DNA of 64,000 nt, taken from NCBI GenBank assembly GCA_036023115.1, contig JAYKKT010000089.1, forward strand, positions 23,108,501 through 23,172,500. Reading direction: 5' to 3'. The notes under the pieces were generated by a model. That model ran no database searches and had not been told where the DNA came from. It saw only the letters and a program-made list of their open reading frames with translations. Origin of the DNA: Brasenia schreberi. Lineage: Eukaryota; Streptophyta; Magnoliopsida; Nymphaeales; Cabombaceae. Position numbers and translations under genes: made by a program. Shown piece by piece: positions 32,877-40,994 of the stretch (position 1 is the stretch's first letter; every line of letters starts with the position of its first letter).

Positions 32877-32916
32877 TTGTAATAACGGAGCATAGTCTCC
32901 CCCCGCTTGTAATAAC
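32877..32916 (+). other. TTGTAATAA-flanked GGAG/CTCC hairpin
   Basis: TTGTAATAAC, then GGAG-CATAGT-CTCC, then a second TTGTAATAAC. Equivalents lie at 1071-1110, 10031-10070, 19548-19585, 26124-26162, 27549-27573, 44140-44179, 47364-47403, 58772-58811, and on the minus strand at about 13288-13312 and 61103-61141. Candidate polyadenylation or RNA-structure element. Confidence 0.6.
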
Positions 32917-33053
32917 GTGGCTTGGCACAACCACACACGTGCACTCTCTTAGTCGTGCACAATTTTGAACACACACGGGCCTAATCAGCCCCTAATATAT
33001 AAGTGTATATATACTTTCATTTTCGAAGGGTTTTGTTTAAGTTGGGTGCGTTG

Positions 33054-33560
33054 TCTTTCAATTCAAGCACTCTCACACACATTGAGCTTTCGCTCTTATT
33101 TGAAAGACCCAAGTAAGGGCCGACCTATACTATTTGGGTTTCATTTCTTGTCGTGTGAGTAAGTCTTTCAATTCAAACACTCTCACACACATTGAGCTTT
33201 CGCTCTTATTTGAAAGACCCAAGTAAGGGCCGACCTATACTATTTGGGTTTCATTTCTTGTCGTGTGAGTAAGTCTTTCAATTCAAGCACTCTCACACAC
33301 ATTGAGCTTTCGCTCTTATTTGAAAGACCCAAGTAAGGGCCGACCTATACTATTTGGGTTTCATTTCTTGTTGTGTGAGTAAGTCTTTCAATTCAAGCAC
33401 TTTCACACACATTGAGCCTTCGCTCTTACTCCCAAGACCTTAGTCAAGGCCATACTGCAATTTATATTTGGGTTTAATTTCATGTCGTGTGTGTAAGTCT
33501 TTCAATTCAAGCACGCACCCACATTGAGCCTTCACTCTTATTTGCAAGACCCGAGTAAGG
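33054..33560 (+). repeat. 110-bp tandem repeats in A 5' LTR
   Basis: TCTTTCAATTCAA starts at 33054, 33164, 33274 and 33384 (exact period 110), then 33498 (period 114). Each unit carries ATTGAGC(T/C)TTCGCTCTTA. Nearly identical units point to recent homogenisation. Confidence 0.95.
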
Positions 33561-33589
33561 GCTCATATACATAAGATATATACATATCT

Positions 33590-33665
33590 CCCTTCGGTTA
33601 TTTCCCTTCGGTTATTTCCCTTCGGTTATTTCCCTTCGGTTATTTCCCTTCTGTTATTTCCCTTC
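33590..33665 (+). repeat. 14-bp tandem repeats
   Basis: CCCTTCGGTTATTT is repeated about five times, the last copies varied (CCCTTCTGTTATTT, CCCTTCAGTATTGT). The same array occurs in the A 3' LTR and both B LTRs. Confidence 0.9.
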
Positions 33666-33965
33666 AGTATTGTCTTTACATTTCGGGTTTTCCCTTTGGA
33701 GTAGCGTGAGTTTGCATTGCATCTACGCCATACCACGAGGTAGGACGCATATTGCATCGAAGCAAGCCCCGCTCGAATTCGCCCATGTAGTGGAGTGTTC
33801 ATAACACACAAACTAGGCGACCCAAGAAGGGATAAAAGAAAAGACTTAGGCACGTGCAAATCCACGTGATCTAAAACATGCAATCGCATCTTAAAGACCC
33901 GAAATAAGATACCTCGAACCGTTTCGTAGACTTTCTCCCCAAAACTCGATTTTTGCAAAAGCGTA

Positions 33966-34084
33966 CAGACTGACCCTTGCGCATCGGTGCAAGAAGGTCT
34001 GCGACGACAAGAGCTCACTTGCTCACAGTCGCCACGTTTAGAAGTCAGTGTTAAATATATCTTCGCTAGCTTAAGTAAGCTAGC
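33966..34084 (+). other. Conserved U5 two-stem-loop module, element A 5' LTR
   Basis: Stem-loop 1 (33966-34001) has outer CAGAC/GTCTG and inner CTTGC/GCAAG around GCATCGGT. A further GCGAC/GTCGC stem with inner GAGC/GCTC spans 34001-34032. Stem-loop 2 (34065-34084) is GCTAGCTT-AAGT-AAGCTAGC. TGGCACGCCC (34085-34094) follows, identical to the first ten bases of the PBS. Confidence 0.85.
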
Positions 34085-34187
34085 TGGCACGCCCTATTTG
34101 TATACATAGGCCTTAGACGCACGATAAGATCCACTCCAAGCCACAAAAGAGGCGAAGAGGCGGGGATTTTCGCGCGTCTACAGAGAT

Positions 34188-34205
34188 TGGCACGCCCGGT
34201 GGGAC
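34188..34205 (+). other. Primer-binding site of element A
   Basis: TGGCACGCCCGGTGGGAC starts five bases after the LTR end (GAGAT between). Its position and TGG start fit a tRNA-primed minus-strand site. I cannot assign the tRNA. Confidence 0.8.
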
Positions 34206-34323
34206 GTGAGCCTTTTCAAAAATCGAGTTTACTTGTAGAAATCTTGCGAAAATTTTATAAAGGTGTCGTTTTAACTTGTTTTCTTTGCTTTTACTTAGGA
34301 AATTTTGAAAAAGCTTGAAAAGC

Positions 34324-37194
34324 ATGTCAAAATCCAATCCAAGTGAAGTGTCGAGCCAAGGCTCATGCGCATCAAGTTCTCACTCTAGGAGGATTTTCAA
34401 AAACAAAATAAAACTAGATGAAATCGAGGACTTGAGAAGGGAATTTGAGGCCAAAATCGATGCTCTCAGCCAAGAGGCTGAAGTAGGCGATTCATGTTCA
34501 TCAAACGGTGAACAAAGGCCTAAAAAGAAAATTGAAAAACCTCGCAAGCAAAAAGAGGCCTCCGTAATGGAAGGCAACCAATACCACGAGTCCTTCACAC
34601 AAAAGGACCGTAAAGCCCTACAGCAGCTGCTGAAAGGGCAAAATAAAGAGAAAAGAAGCTACGCCCTGTCTGATTTCCTTCCTATGGATTACGAAACAGA
34701 CAGTGACGATGAAATACCGAACTTCCATCGGTATGATGGCATGGGAGACCCTAGGTCTCACTTGCAGCTTTTCTCACGTCGAGCCCATAAGAAGAAAAAG
34801 GACTCGATGAAATGGGTGTATTGGTTCCCCCTATCCCTTAAGGGCACAGCTGCCAAATGGCTGGCTTCCTACGACTTAAGCCAGTTCGCTACTTTTGAAG
34901 AATTAGCGAACTGCTTCATGCAAAGATTTGCACACAACGTGGAAGTCACGCCAACCCTGAATACCTTAAGGGATACAAAGCAAGGCATGAACGAAGACGT
35001 GCATGCCTTCATTATAAGGTGGAGGTCTCTTTTGGGCCAAGTACAAGAGCCTATATCCGAAGGATGCGCAGTAATGCTCATCCTGGATAATTTCAAAAGC
35101 GAGTTAAAAACCCTTCTCTCGCTCCATGAGATTTCAACTTTCCATAAGTTGATCAAAAAGGCCTCCCTTTTCGAAACCAACTTGCGAAAAGGGACATACG
35201 ACCACTTATGGAAAGGAAGTGCCGTTCCCAAAACACGTGTGGACAAACCCATCGCATATGGGCTGCCCACAACGGACAAAGGGGCAAAGCCCCATAAAAT
35301 CGCCAATGTCCGGGTGGATCCAGGCATGGCAGGCACTTCTAAAAATTTTGAAAAAATAGAAAATAAGAGAGAACGCAATTTTTCAAAACCAATTGAAAAA
35401 CGGGAGTACACTCCGCTGGGGCAACCTGTGTCGGAGGTCCTAGACCTCTTACTTGCCCAAGGCATGATCGAACTCCCTGAAATCCCCGAAGGAGTCACGT
35501 CCAAAGGGGGGTATTTAAACCGATTTTGCAAGTATCATCGGCTCAAAGGCCATGATACCAAACGGTGCTTCTCTCTTCTAAATAAAATTGAGAACTTGAT
35601 AGCGGAGGGCCGGCTCCAGGTCACTGCGGAACCCGAGCCACCTCAAGCTATCTTCAAGGAACCCTTTCCCAAACACGCCAGTGGCAGTGGGAAAGGAAAG
35701 GAGGTATGTACCCTCACCATTTCCAAGGAACTAGTGCGAAAGCCCGAACCTGGTCGACCTGCTTGTGCGCCCATCCTTGTATTATACAAGAGGCCCGCCC
35801 AAGTCGTCATTCGGGGACCACCAAAAGTGGAAACCCCGACAAGACCAGTTTTGAAAATCCAAGGTTCTCCTCAGCTCATCCTTAGAGCCAAGTTTAGCGC
35901 GAACCCTAGGCTGGTCGTGGGGGAAGTCACTAGATCCGGGAGGATCTACCAACCCCCGCACCTTCAAGGTGCTCAAAAGGTGGTCAGTGTGCCTGGCCCC
36001 TCAAAAGCATGTATCCCTAGTGGTCTGCCAAAAGCAGATAAGGACAAAATCATCCTAAATCCTTATGATTTCGAAAACCACCTTTCAAAGATTCCTATTC
36101 ACATGTCTATCCTAGAGCTTATCAAAACCTCGCCTAGGCATAGACTTGTCTTAGAGAAAATTCTAGAAAGGGCCAAGGTTGATTCGAACATAAGTCCGGA
36201 ATCCTTGTCTGCCCAAGTGGCTTTATTAGGAGCAAAATCGCCCATCACCTTTTCGGAAGATGATGTAGATAGACCCTACGAAACCCATAACCAGGCCCTG
36301 CATATCGAGGTGGTTCTAAACAACCACTCTCTGGACAAGTGCCTAGTCGATGGTGGAGGAGGGCTCAACATCCTTCCACTTCATGTGGCGTACAAAATCG
36401 GAGTCACCTTGACTTCAGTGAACCCAAGCCCCATCGTTATCACTGGATACGATGGGAATGCGTCTAGGCCTTTAGGATCCATCGAACTCCCAATGGAAAC
36501 GGGAGGGATCGAACACACGGGGGTGTTCCATGTCTTGGACATCCACCCCCATTATAACCTGTTGCTGGGAAGACCCTGGATACACAGTTTGTGCGCTGTG
36601 CCATCCACCTTCCACAAGTGTGTCAAGATCCCTTTTAGGGACCAAGTCGTAGTGATCCTAGGTGAGAGTCACCCACAGCTTCAGGGGATCATAAACTCCC
36701 CTTGTTTATCGAGCTCCCAGGCCCATGAGGCTAACATGGGGCAAATTATGGTTGAGCCACCTCGGCTCGTGTTGAACAACCCTAGGAAGGTTGTATGTGT
36801 GAAGGGGCCGCCCAAAGCAGGCCCCCTCCCGACTCTAATCCTCCTAGGAAAACCCAAGCGTTCCCTATTTCCAAAACCCCTGGACAAAAGGCCATACGAG
36901 CCTAATATGGACGATAGCATGTTCCAGGACCACGACTTGTATCCCATCTTTTCAAAAAACAAAAGGTCGTGGAACATGTTATTGAACATGGGCTACACGC
37001 CCTACAAGAGTCTAGGGGCACAAAACCAGGGTCTCCTAGAGCCCATCCTTCCTAGGGCCAACCCAAGACGATATGGGATCGGCTATACTCCCCGAATACC
37101 GCCGGAGCCACCCCCTGTGACCACCTGGGTCAAGGGTGCCCCGGAGCCTGTCTTAGAAGAAACCTATGGTTTAGACCTCCTGTTCCGAGTCTAA
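34324..37194 (+). CDS. Gag-protease polyprotein of element A
   Basis: 956 aa, intact. I start at the ATG at 34324; the open frame extends three codons further to a TTG. It makes the capsid and the processing protease of the virus-like particle, in the cytoplasm. Residues ~30-60 are charged and coiled-coil-like. The capsid domain lies at ~145-265 (FPLSLKGTAAKWLA, FEELANCFMQRFAHN, FIIRWRSLLGQV). A CKYHRLKGHDTKRC motif at 402-415 replaces the usual CCHC knuckle, as in other Tat-type Gags. The aspartic protease begins LVDGGGGLNILP with catalytic D676 and closes at YNLLLGRPWIHS (G749). A long linker at ~440-620 is proline/lysine-rich. It is followed by a stop, a 113-bp gap and pol in another frame. 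Element B encodes an almost identical protein with about 14 changes. Confidence 0.95.
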   Translation: MSKSNPSEVSSQGSCASSSHSRRIFKNKIKLDEIEDLRREFEAKIDALSQEAEVGDSCSSNGEQRPKKKIEKPRKQKEASVMEGNQYHESFTQKDRKALQQLLKGQNKEKRSYALSDFLPMDYETDSDDEIPNFHRYDGMGDPRSHLQLFSRRAHKKKKDSMKWVYWFPLSLKGTAAKWLASYDLSQFATFEELANCFMQRFAHNVEVTPTLNTLRDTKQGMNEDVHAFIIRWRSLLGQVQEPISEGCAVMLILDNFKSELKTLLSLHEISTFHKLIKKASLFETNLRKGTYDHLWKGSAVPKTRVDKPIAYGLPTTDKGAKPHKIANVRVDPGMAGTSKNFEKIENKRERNFSKPIEKREYTPLGQPVSEVLDLLLAQGMIELPEIPEGVTSKGGYLNRFCKYHRLKGHDTKRCFSLLNKIENLIAEGRLQVTAEPEPPQAIFKEPFPKHASGSGKGKEVCTLTISKELVRKPEPGRPACAPILVLYKRPAQVVIRGPPKVETPTRPVLKIQGSPQLILRAKFSANPRLVVGEVTRSGRIYQPPHLQGAQKVVSVPGPSKACIPSGLPKADKDKIILNPYDFENHLSKIPIHMSILELIKTSPRHRLVLEKILERAKVDSNISPESLSAQVALLGAKSPITFSEDDVDRPYETHNQALHIEVVLNNHSLDKCLVDGGGGLNILPLHVAYKIGVTLTSVNPSPIVITGYDGNASRPLGSIELPMETGGIEHTGVFHVLDIHPHYNLLLGRPWIHSLCAVPSTFHKCVKIPFRDQVVVILGESHPQLQGIINSPCLSSSQAHEANMGQIMVEPPRLVLNNPRKVVCVKGPPKAGPLPTLILLGKPKRSLFPKPLDKRPYEPNMDDSMFQDHDLYPIFSKNKRSWNMLLNMGYTPYKSLGAQNQGLLEPILPRANPRRYGIGYTPRIPPEPPPVTTWVKGAPEPVLEETYGLDLLFRV

Positions 37195-37200
37195 CCCATA

Positions 37201-37217
37201 GTGTTTTCCCTTTGTAG
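37201..37217 (+). other. Splice-acceptor-like site between gag-pro and pol
   Basis: GTGTTTTCCCTTTGTAG precedes GTATGACGGAAGATCCC. A similar GGTGTTTTCTTTGCAG with the following GT-TGA-GGAAGA-CCC is kept in the decayed element J (17104-17120, minus). No matching donor is proven; GTGAGC near the PBS and GGTATGTACC at about 35703 are possibilities. Confidence 0.4.
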
Positions 37218-37307
37218 GTATGACGGAAGATCCCTTTTTCTAAAAATACCAAAAACATTTGAAAACTTAAAATCAAAAAAATCGAAAAACAAGAAAAACC
37301 AAAAACA

Positions 37308-40300
37308 ATGGAAAAACAAAAACTCGAAAAAAGTGTGCTTTGTATAGTTCCCAAAGTTCTTATTTTACAAAAACCCAAAAAAATCGAAAATTTGGAAAAT
37401 ACCAAAAAGATTTTGTACATAGCCGCTCCTGGTAGGACTTTGGCGAAAGAAAAGGATTTCGAAAGAAACGTCGTCTGCATAGCCAGACCAAAAATTTCGA
37501 AATCACTTGAAAATCCAAGTACAAAACCAGGTTATTTTGAAAATCACGCATCAAGTTCCCTCGGGTCTATAGCCCACGAGAATGATCAAAGCCTAGAAGT
37601 GGATCCCCTTGAGGAAGATCCCACTTCTGAGCTCCCAGAATTTCATAGAATTCTCGATTTTGAAAGACCTTCCCAATCAGTAGGAGGAGATTTCATAGAG
37701 GTGAACCTAGGGGATGATTCCAATCCAAAAACCATCAAAATAGGCGCATGCTTGCATAAAACTGAAAAGTTAGCATTCATTGCATTTCTACGAACCTATT
37801 TAGATGTGTTTGCATGGACGTATGAAGACATGCCGGGCATAGATCCCAGCATAGTCGAGCATCGTCTTCCCTTAGGTGTAGGTGTAAAACCAATAAAGCA
37901 GAAGCTTAGGAAAATACACCCGAATGTACACACGCAAGTCAAAGAGGGTTTAGAAGATCTGCTAAAAGCCGGATTTATAAAACCCATTGTGTATTCTGAT
38001 TGGTTGTCAAATATCGTTGTAGTTCGAAAAACCAATGGGAAAATTCGAATATGCATCGATTTCAGAAACCTGAATAAAGCCACTCCAAAGGATAATTATC
38101 CTTTACCAAACATAGATTTGATAGTCGATAGTACTGCAAATCATGAAATGTTTTCATTCATGGATGGTTATTCAGGCTATAATCAAATCAAACTAAGCCC
38201 ACGAGATCAGGGTAAGACCGCCTTCACAACCCCATGGGGCACGTACTGCTATACAGTCATGCCCTTTGGTTTGAAAAATGCCGGCGCAACATACCAACGA
38301 GCCATGAACACGATCTTCCATGATCAAATTCACGAGCTTGTAGAAGTGTATGTAGATGATCTCTTGGCAAAATCCAAAACCCGATGCACCCATATCGAAT
38401 GTTTACAAAAAATTTTCGAAAGGCTTAGGCTTTACAAAGTAAAGCTAAACCCTCAAAAATGTGTGTTCGGGGTAGAATCAGGAAAGCTTCTAGGCTTTAT
38501 GGTGAGCCAAAGGGGAATAGAAGTCGACCCCTCTAAGTGTCGAGCCATCATAGACATGGCTCCACCCTCCAATCTCACCCAAGTCCGTAGCCTCCAAGGC
38601 CGATTACAATCTGTGCGCCGATTCATATCAAATCTGGCAACTAGATGCGAACCCTTCAACAAACTGTTGAGGAAGGGTACGAAATTCTTATGGGATGACG
38701 AATGCCAAAAGTCCTTCGAGAGACTAAAGGCATACTTGGTTAATCCCCCCGTTTTGAATCCTCCAAAACAAGGAAAACCGCTTTTATTATACATCTCCGT
38801 GCATGTAAACGCTTTAGGAGCCCTGTTGGCTCAATACGAGGATGACACCCATAAGGAGTATGCCATCTACTATATTTCAAAAACTCTCTTGGCTTATGAA
38901 CGAAATTATCAAGCCATGGAGAAGACGTGCTTGGCCCTAGTTTGGGCCTGCCAGAGATTCAGACACTACTTCCTAGATCATGAGATCTGGATAGTGTCCA
39001 AGCTTGACCCTATCAAGCACTTGTTCGAAAAACCCATTCTCACGGGTAGATTGGGCAAATGGCAACTCCTTCTAATGGAGTATGATCTAAAATACCATCA
39101 CCAGATCTCCGTTAAGGGGCAAGCCCTAGCAGATTACGTGGCTGACTTCCCCTTGGAGGACGCATATCCCACTCTTGTCGAAATGCCTGATGAAGGCATA
39201 TTGCAAAACCATTTTCAAAACCACATTTTGGCAAATTCTTTCGAAAACCAAGTGTGGAAGATGCACTTCGACGGGGCACGAAACCAACGAGGGGCTGGTG
39301 CCGGGATCATCCTAATCTCCCCTCAAAAGGGCGAGATTCCCATAGCAGTCCGCTTAGATTTTGAATGTTCCAACAACGTAGCTGAGTATGAAGCACTCAT
39401 ACAAGGCTTGAGGATTTCGAAAACTCTAGGGGCATCATGCATCGAGGTCATTGGAGATTCGCTCCTTGTCATAAACCAGGTTTTAAAAATTTGGCAAGTA
39501 CGTAATGAGAAACTACTTCCATATCACGAGTTGGCCACTCGATTGGTCCAATCCTTCCAATCATGTAAGCTCACACACGTAGGAAGAGAGGACAATGGCA
39601 TTGCCGATGCCCTCTCCTCCTTGGGTTCAGCCCTGAAGGTCGATCCCATTTCAGGGACCAGATCTTTGGAAATATGGCATGTGCCCCATCCATCCACACA
39701 CGACTTGGATATTTGCCAAAACAACCCAGAGTCTATTGAAAAACCCTGGTTCTATGACATAAAACATTTTTTAGAAAATGGGGGATTCACCGAGGATGCC
39801 ACATCCAAAGATAGGGCATTCATTCGTAAGATTTCGACCCGATACACCATTCTGGGTGGGGTCTTATACAAAAAGAGTTTTACCGGCATTCTGCTTAGGT
39901 GTATCGACCTAGAGGAGGCTAGGATAGTAATGCATGAATTCCACGATGGAGAATGTGGAGGTCATGTTAATGCCAACATGATGGCAATGAAAATACTTAG
40001 AGGGGGTTATTTTTGGTCCACCCTGAAAAAGGATTGTCACGATCATGTTAGGAAGTGTCATCCATGTCAAGTGCATGGGCACGCCATTCATATCCCTTCA
40101 TCTGCATTGCATTCCGTGGTCAGCCCCTGGCCATTTACCATGTGGGCGTTTGACATTGTAGGCCCCATATTTCCAAAGGCCTCGAATGGGCATCGTTTTA
40201 TTTTAGCAGCCACGGAGTATTTCTCCAAGTGGGTGGAAGCCATTTCCCTAACGAATGTAATGGGGCAACATGTGGTGGCTTTCATCCGGAGGAATATCTT

Positions 40301-40994
40301 GGCTCGATTTGGGGTTCCACGAGACCTTGTGTCTGATAATGGTACCCCATTCAAGAACGAGCGGATGGTTAAGTTGTGCAACACGTATGGCATAACTCAC
40401 CACTTCTCCTCGCCCTACTACCCTCAAGGCAACGGCCAAGCCGAAGCCACAAACAAGACTCTCATTGGTATCATTGAGAAGACCTTAGAGAAGGGTAGGA
40501 GGTGGCATGAGAAGCTGGATGAAGCCTTATGGGCTTATAGGACTTCCATCCGGACTCCCACGAATGCCACACCATTCGAATTGGTCTATGGCACAAACGC
40601 CATTCTTCCCATTCATACCCAACTGCATTCATTCCATACATCCATTGCACTCGACCTCCCCCTAGAGACGCTTCAGCATGCTAGGATGGCCGAGCTAGAT
40701 TTGCTAGATGAGAGGCGACTCCTTGCCATGGATCATGCTCGTGCATACCGGCAGAGGATAGCCCGACATTATAGCAAACACATGAGACCTCGCCACTTTG
40801 AAGTGGGAGATTTAGTCTTAAAAACCATCCACCATCGTGGCCCACACCCCCTAGGCAAGTGGCGCCCCAACTGGGATGGACCCTATGTTGTACGAGCAAC
40901 CACTACGAACAATTCGTATTGGTTGATCGATGTAGAAGGTAGGAATTTAGCAGATCCTATCAATATTCAATACTTAAAGAAGTATCATGTGTAG
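37308..40994 (+). CDS. Pol polyprotein of element A (RT, two RNase H domains, integrase)
   Basis: 1228 aa, intact, ATG at 37308. It copies the RNA to DNA and integrates it. Residues 1-150 are lysine-rich with no domain. RT is at ~190-370 with YVDDL at 348-352. The first RNase H (~460-600) is degenerate: YISVHVNALGALLAQ stands where a catalytic Asp (TDAS) is expected. The second, archaeal-type RNase H (~650-775) has D655, E695, D717 and D767 in place. The integrase has a zinc finger H879/H886/C917/C920, the core D949-D1010-E1046 (exactly DD35E), and the GPY/F module WDGPYVV near the end. There is no chromodomain. The dual RNase H is a known mark of the plant Tat group. Its frame differs from gag-pro, so expression needs splicing, re-initiation or another device. 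Confidence 0.96.
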   Translation: MEKQKLEKSVLCIVPKVLILQKPKKIENLENTKKILYIAAPGRTLAKEKDFERNVVCIARPKISKSLENPSTKPGYFENHASSSLGSIAHENDQSLEVDPLEEDPTSELPEFHRILDFERPSQSVGGDFIEVNLGDDSNPKTIKIGACLHKTEKLAFIAFLRTYLDVFAWTYEDMPGIDPSIVEHRLPLGVGVKPIKQKLRKIHPNVHTQVKEGLEDLLKAGFIKPIVYSDWLSNIVVVRKTNGKIRICIDFRNLNKATPKDNYPLPNIDLIVDSTANHEMFSFMDGYSGYNQIKLSPRDQGKTAFTTPWGTYCYTVMPFGLKNAGATYQRAMNTIFHDQIHELVEVYVDDLLAKSKTRCTHIECLQKIFERLRLYKVKLNPQKCVFGVESGKLLGFMVSQRGIEVDPSKCRAIIDMAPPSNLTQVRSLQGRLQSVRRFISNLATRCEPFNKLLRKGTKFLWDDECQKSFERLKAYLVNPPVLNPPKQGKPLLLYISVHVNALGALLAQYEDDTHKEYAIYYISKTLLAYERNYQAMEKTCLALVWACQRFRHYFLDHEIWIVSKLDPIKHLFEKPILTGRLGKWQLLLMEYDLKYHHQISVKGQALADYVADFPLEDAYPTLVEMPDEGILQNHFQNHILANSFENQVWKMHFDGARNQRGAGAGIILISPQKGEIPIAVRLDFECSNNVAEYEALIQGLRISKTLGASCIEVIGDSLLVINQVLKIWQVRNEKLLPYHELATRLVQSFQSCKLTHVGREDNGIADALSSLGSALKVDPISGTRSLEIWHVPHPSTHDLDICQNNPESIEKPWFYDIKHFLENGGFTEDATSKDRAFIRKISTRYTILGGVLYKKSFTGILLRCIDLEEARIVMHEFHDGECGGHVNANMMAMKILRGGYFWSTLKKDCHDHVRKCHPCQVHGHAIHIPSSALHSVVSPWPFTMWAFDIVGPIFPKASNGHRFILAATEYFSKWVEAISLTNVMGQHVVAFIRRNILARFGVPRDLVSDNGTPFKNERMVKLCNTYGITHHFSSPYYPQGNGQAEATNKTLIGIIEKTLEKGRRWHEKLDEALWAYRTSIRTPTNATPFELVYGTNAILPIHTQLHSFHTSIALDLPLETLQHARMAELDLLDERRLLAMDHARAYRQRIARHYSKHMRPRHFEVGDLVLKTIHHRGPHPLGKWRPNWDGPYVVRATTTNNSYWLIDVEGRNLADPINIQYLKKYHV

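Larger units (their letters stand above)
30906..34182 (+). repeat. Element A 5' LTR
   Basis: It begins TGTAAACACCCC and ends GCGCGTCTACA. Order of blocks: ATCCAA-type inverted repeats (about 31378-31485), CCTAA-rich block (about 31733-32100), TATA (32112-32120), a C-rich presumed 5' UTR (about 32150-32800), TTGTAATAA/GGAG hairpin (32877-32916), tandem repeats (33054-33560), a run of CCCTTCGGTTATTT units (about 33590-33665), and the stem-loop module (33966-34084). U3 also has a 155-codon open frame (31100-31567) with no recognisable domain. Confidence 0.95.

Noticed and set aside
33054..33560. CRISPR-like array
   Set aside because: The units are contiguous, near-identical 110-bp tandem repeats without unique spacers, in a plant LTR.
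33626..34090. Minus-strand 154-codon frame in the LTR (also 44889-45365)
   Set aside because: It overlaps the tandem repeats and stem-loop module, is antisense to the transcript and breaks into shorter frames in B.
34188..34205. Naming the primer tRNA
   Set aside because: I could not match TGGCACGCCCGGTGGGAC to a specific plant tRNA 3' end with confidence.
34869..35531. Minus-strand 220-codon frame opposite gag (also 49467-50129)
   Set aside because: A shadow of the intact gag-protease on the other strand.
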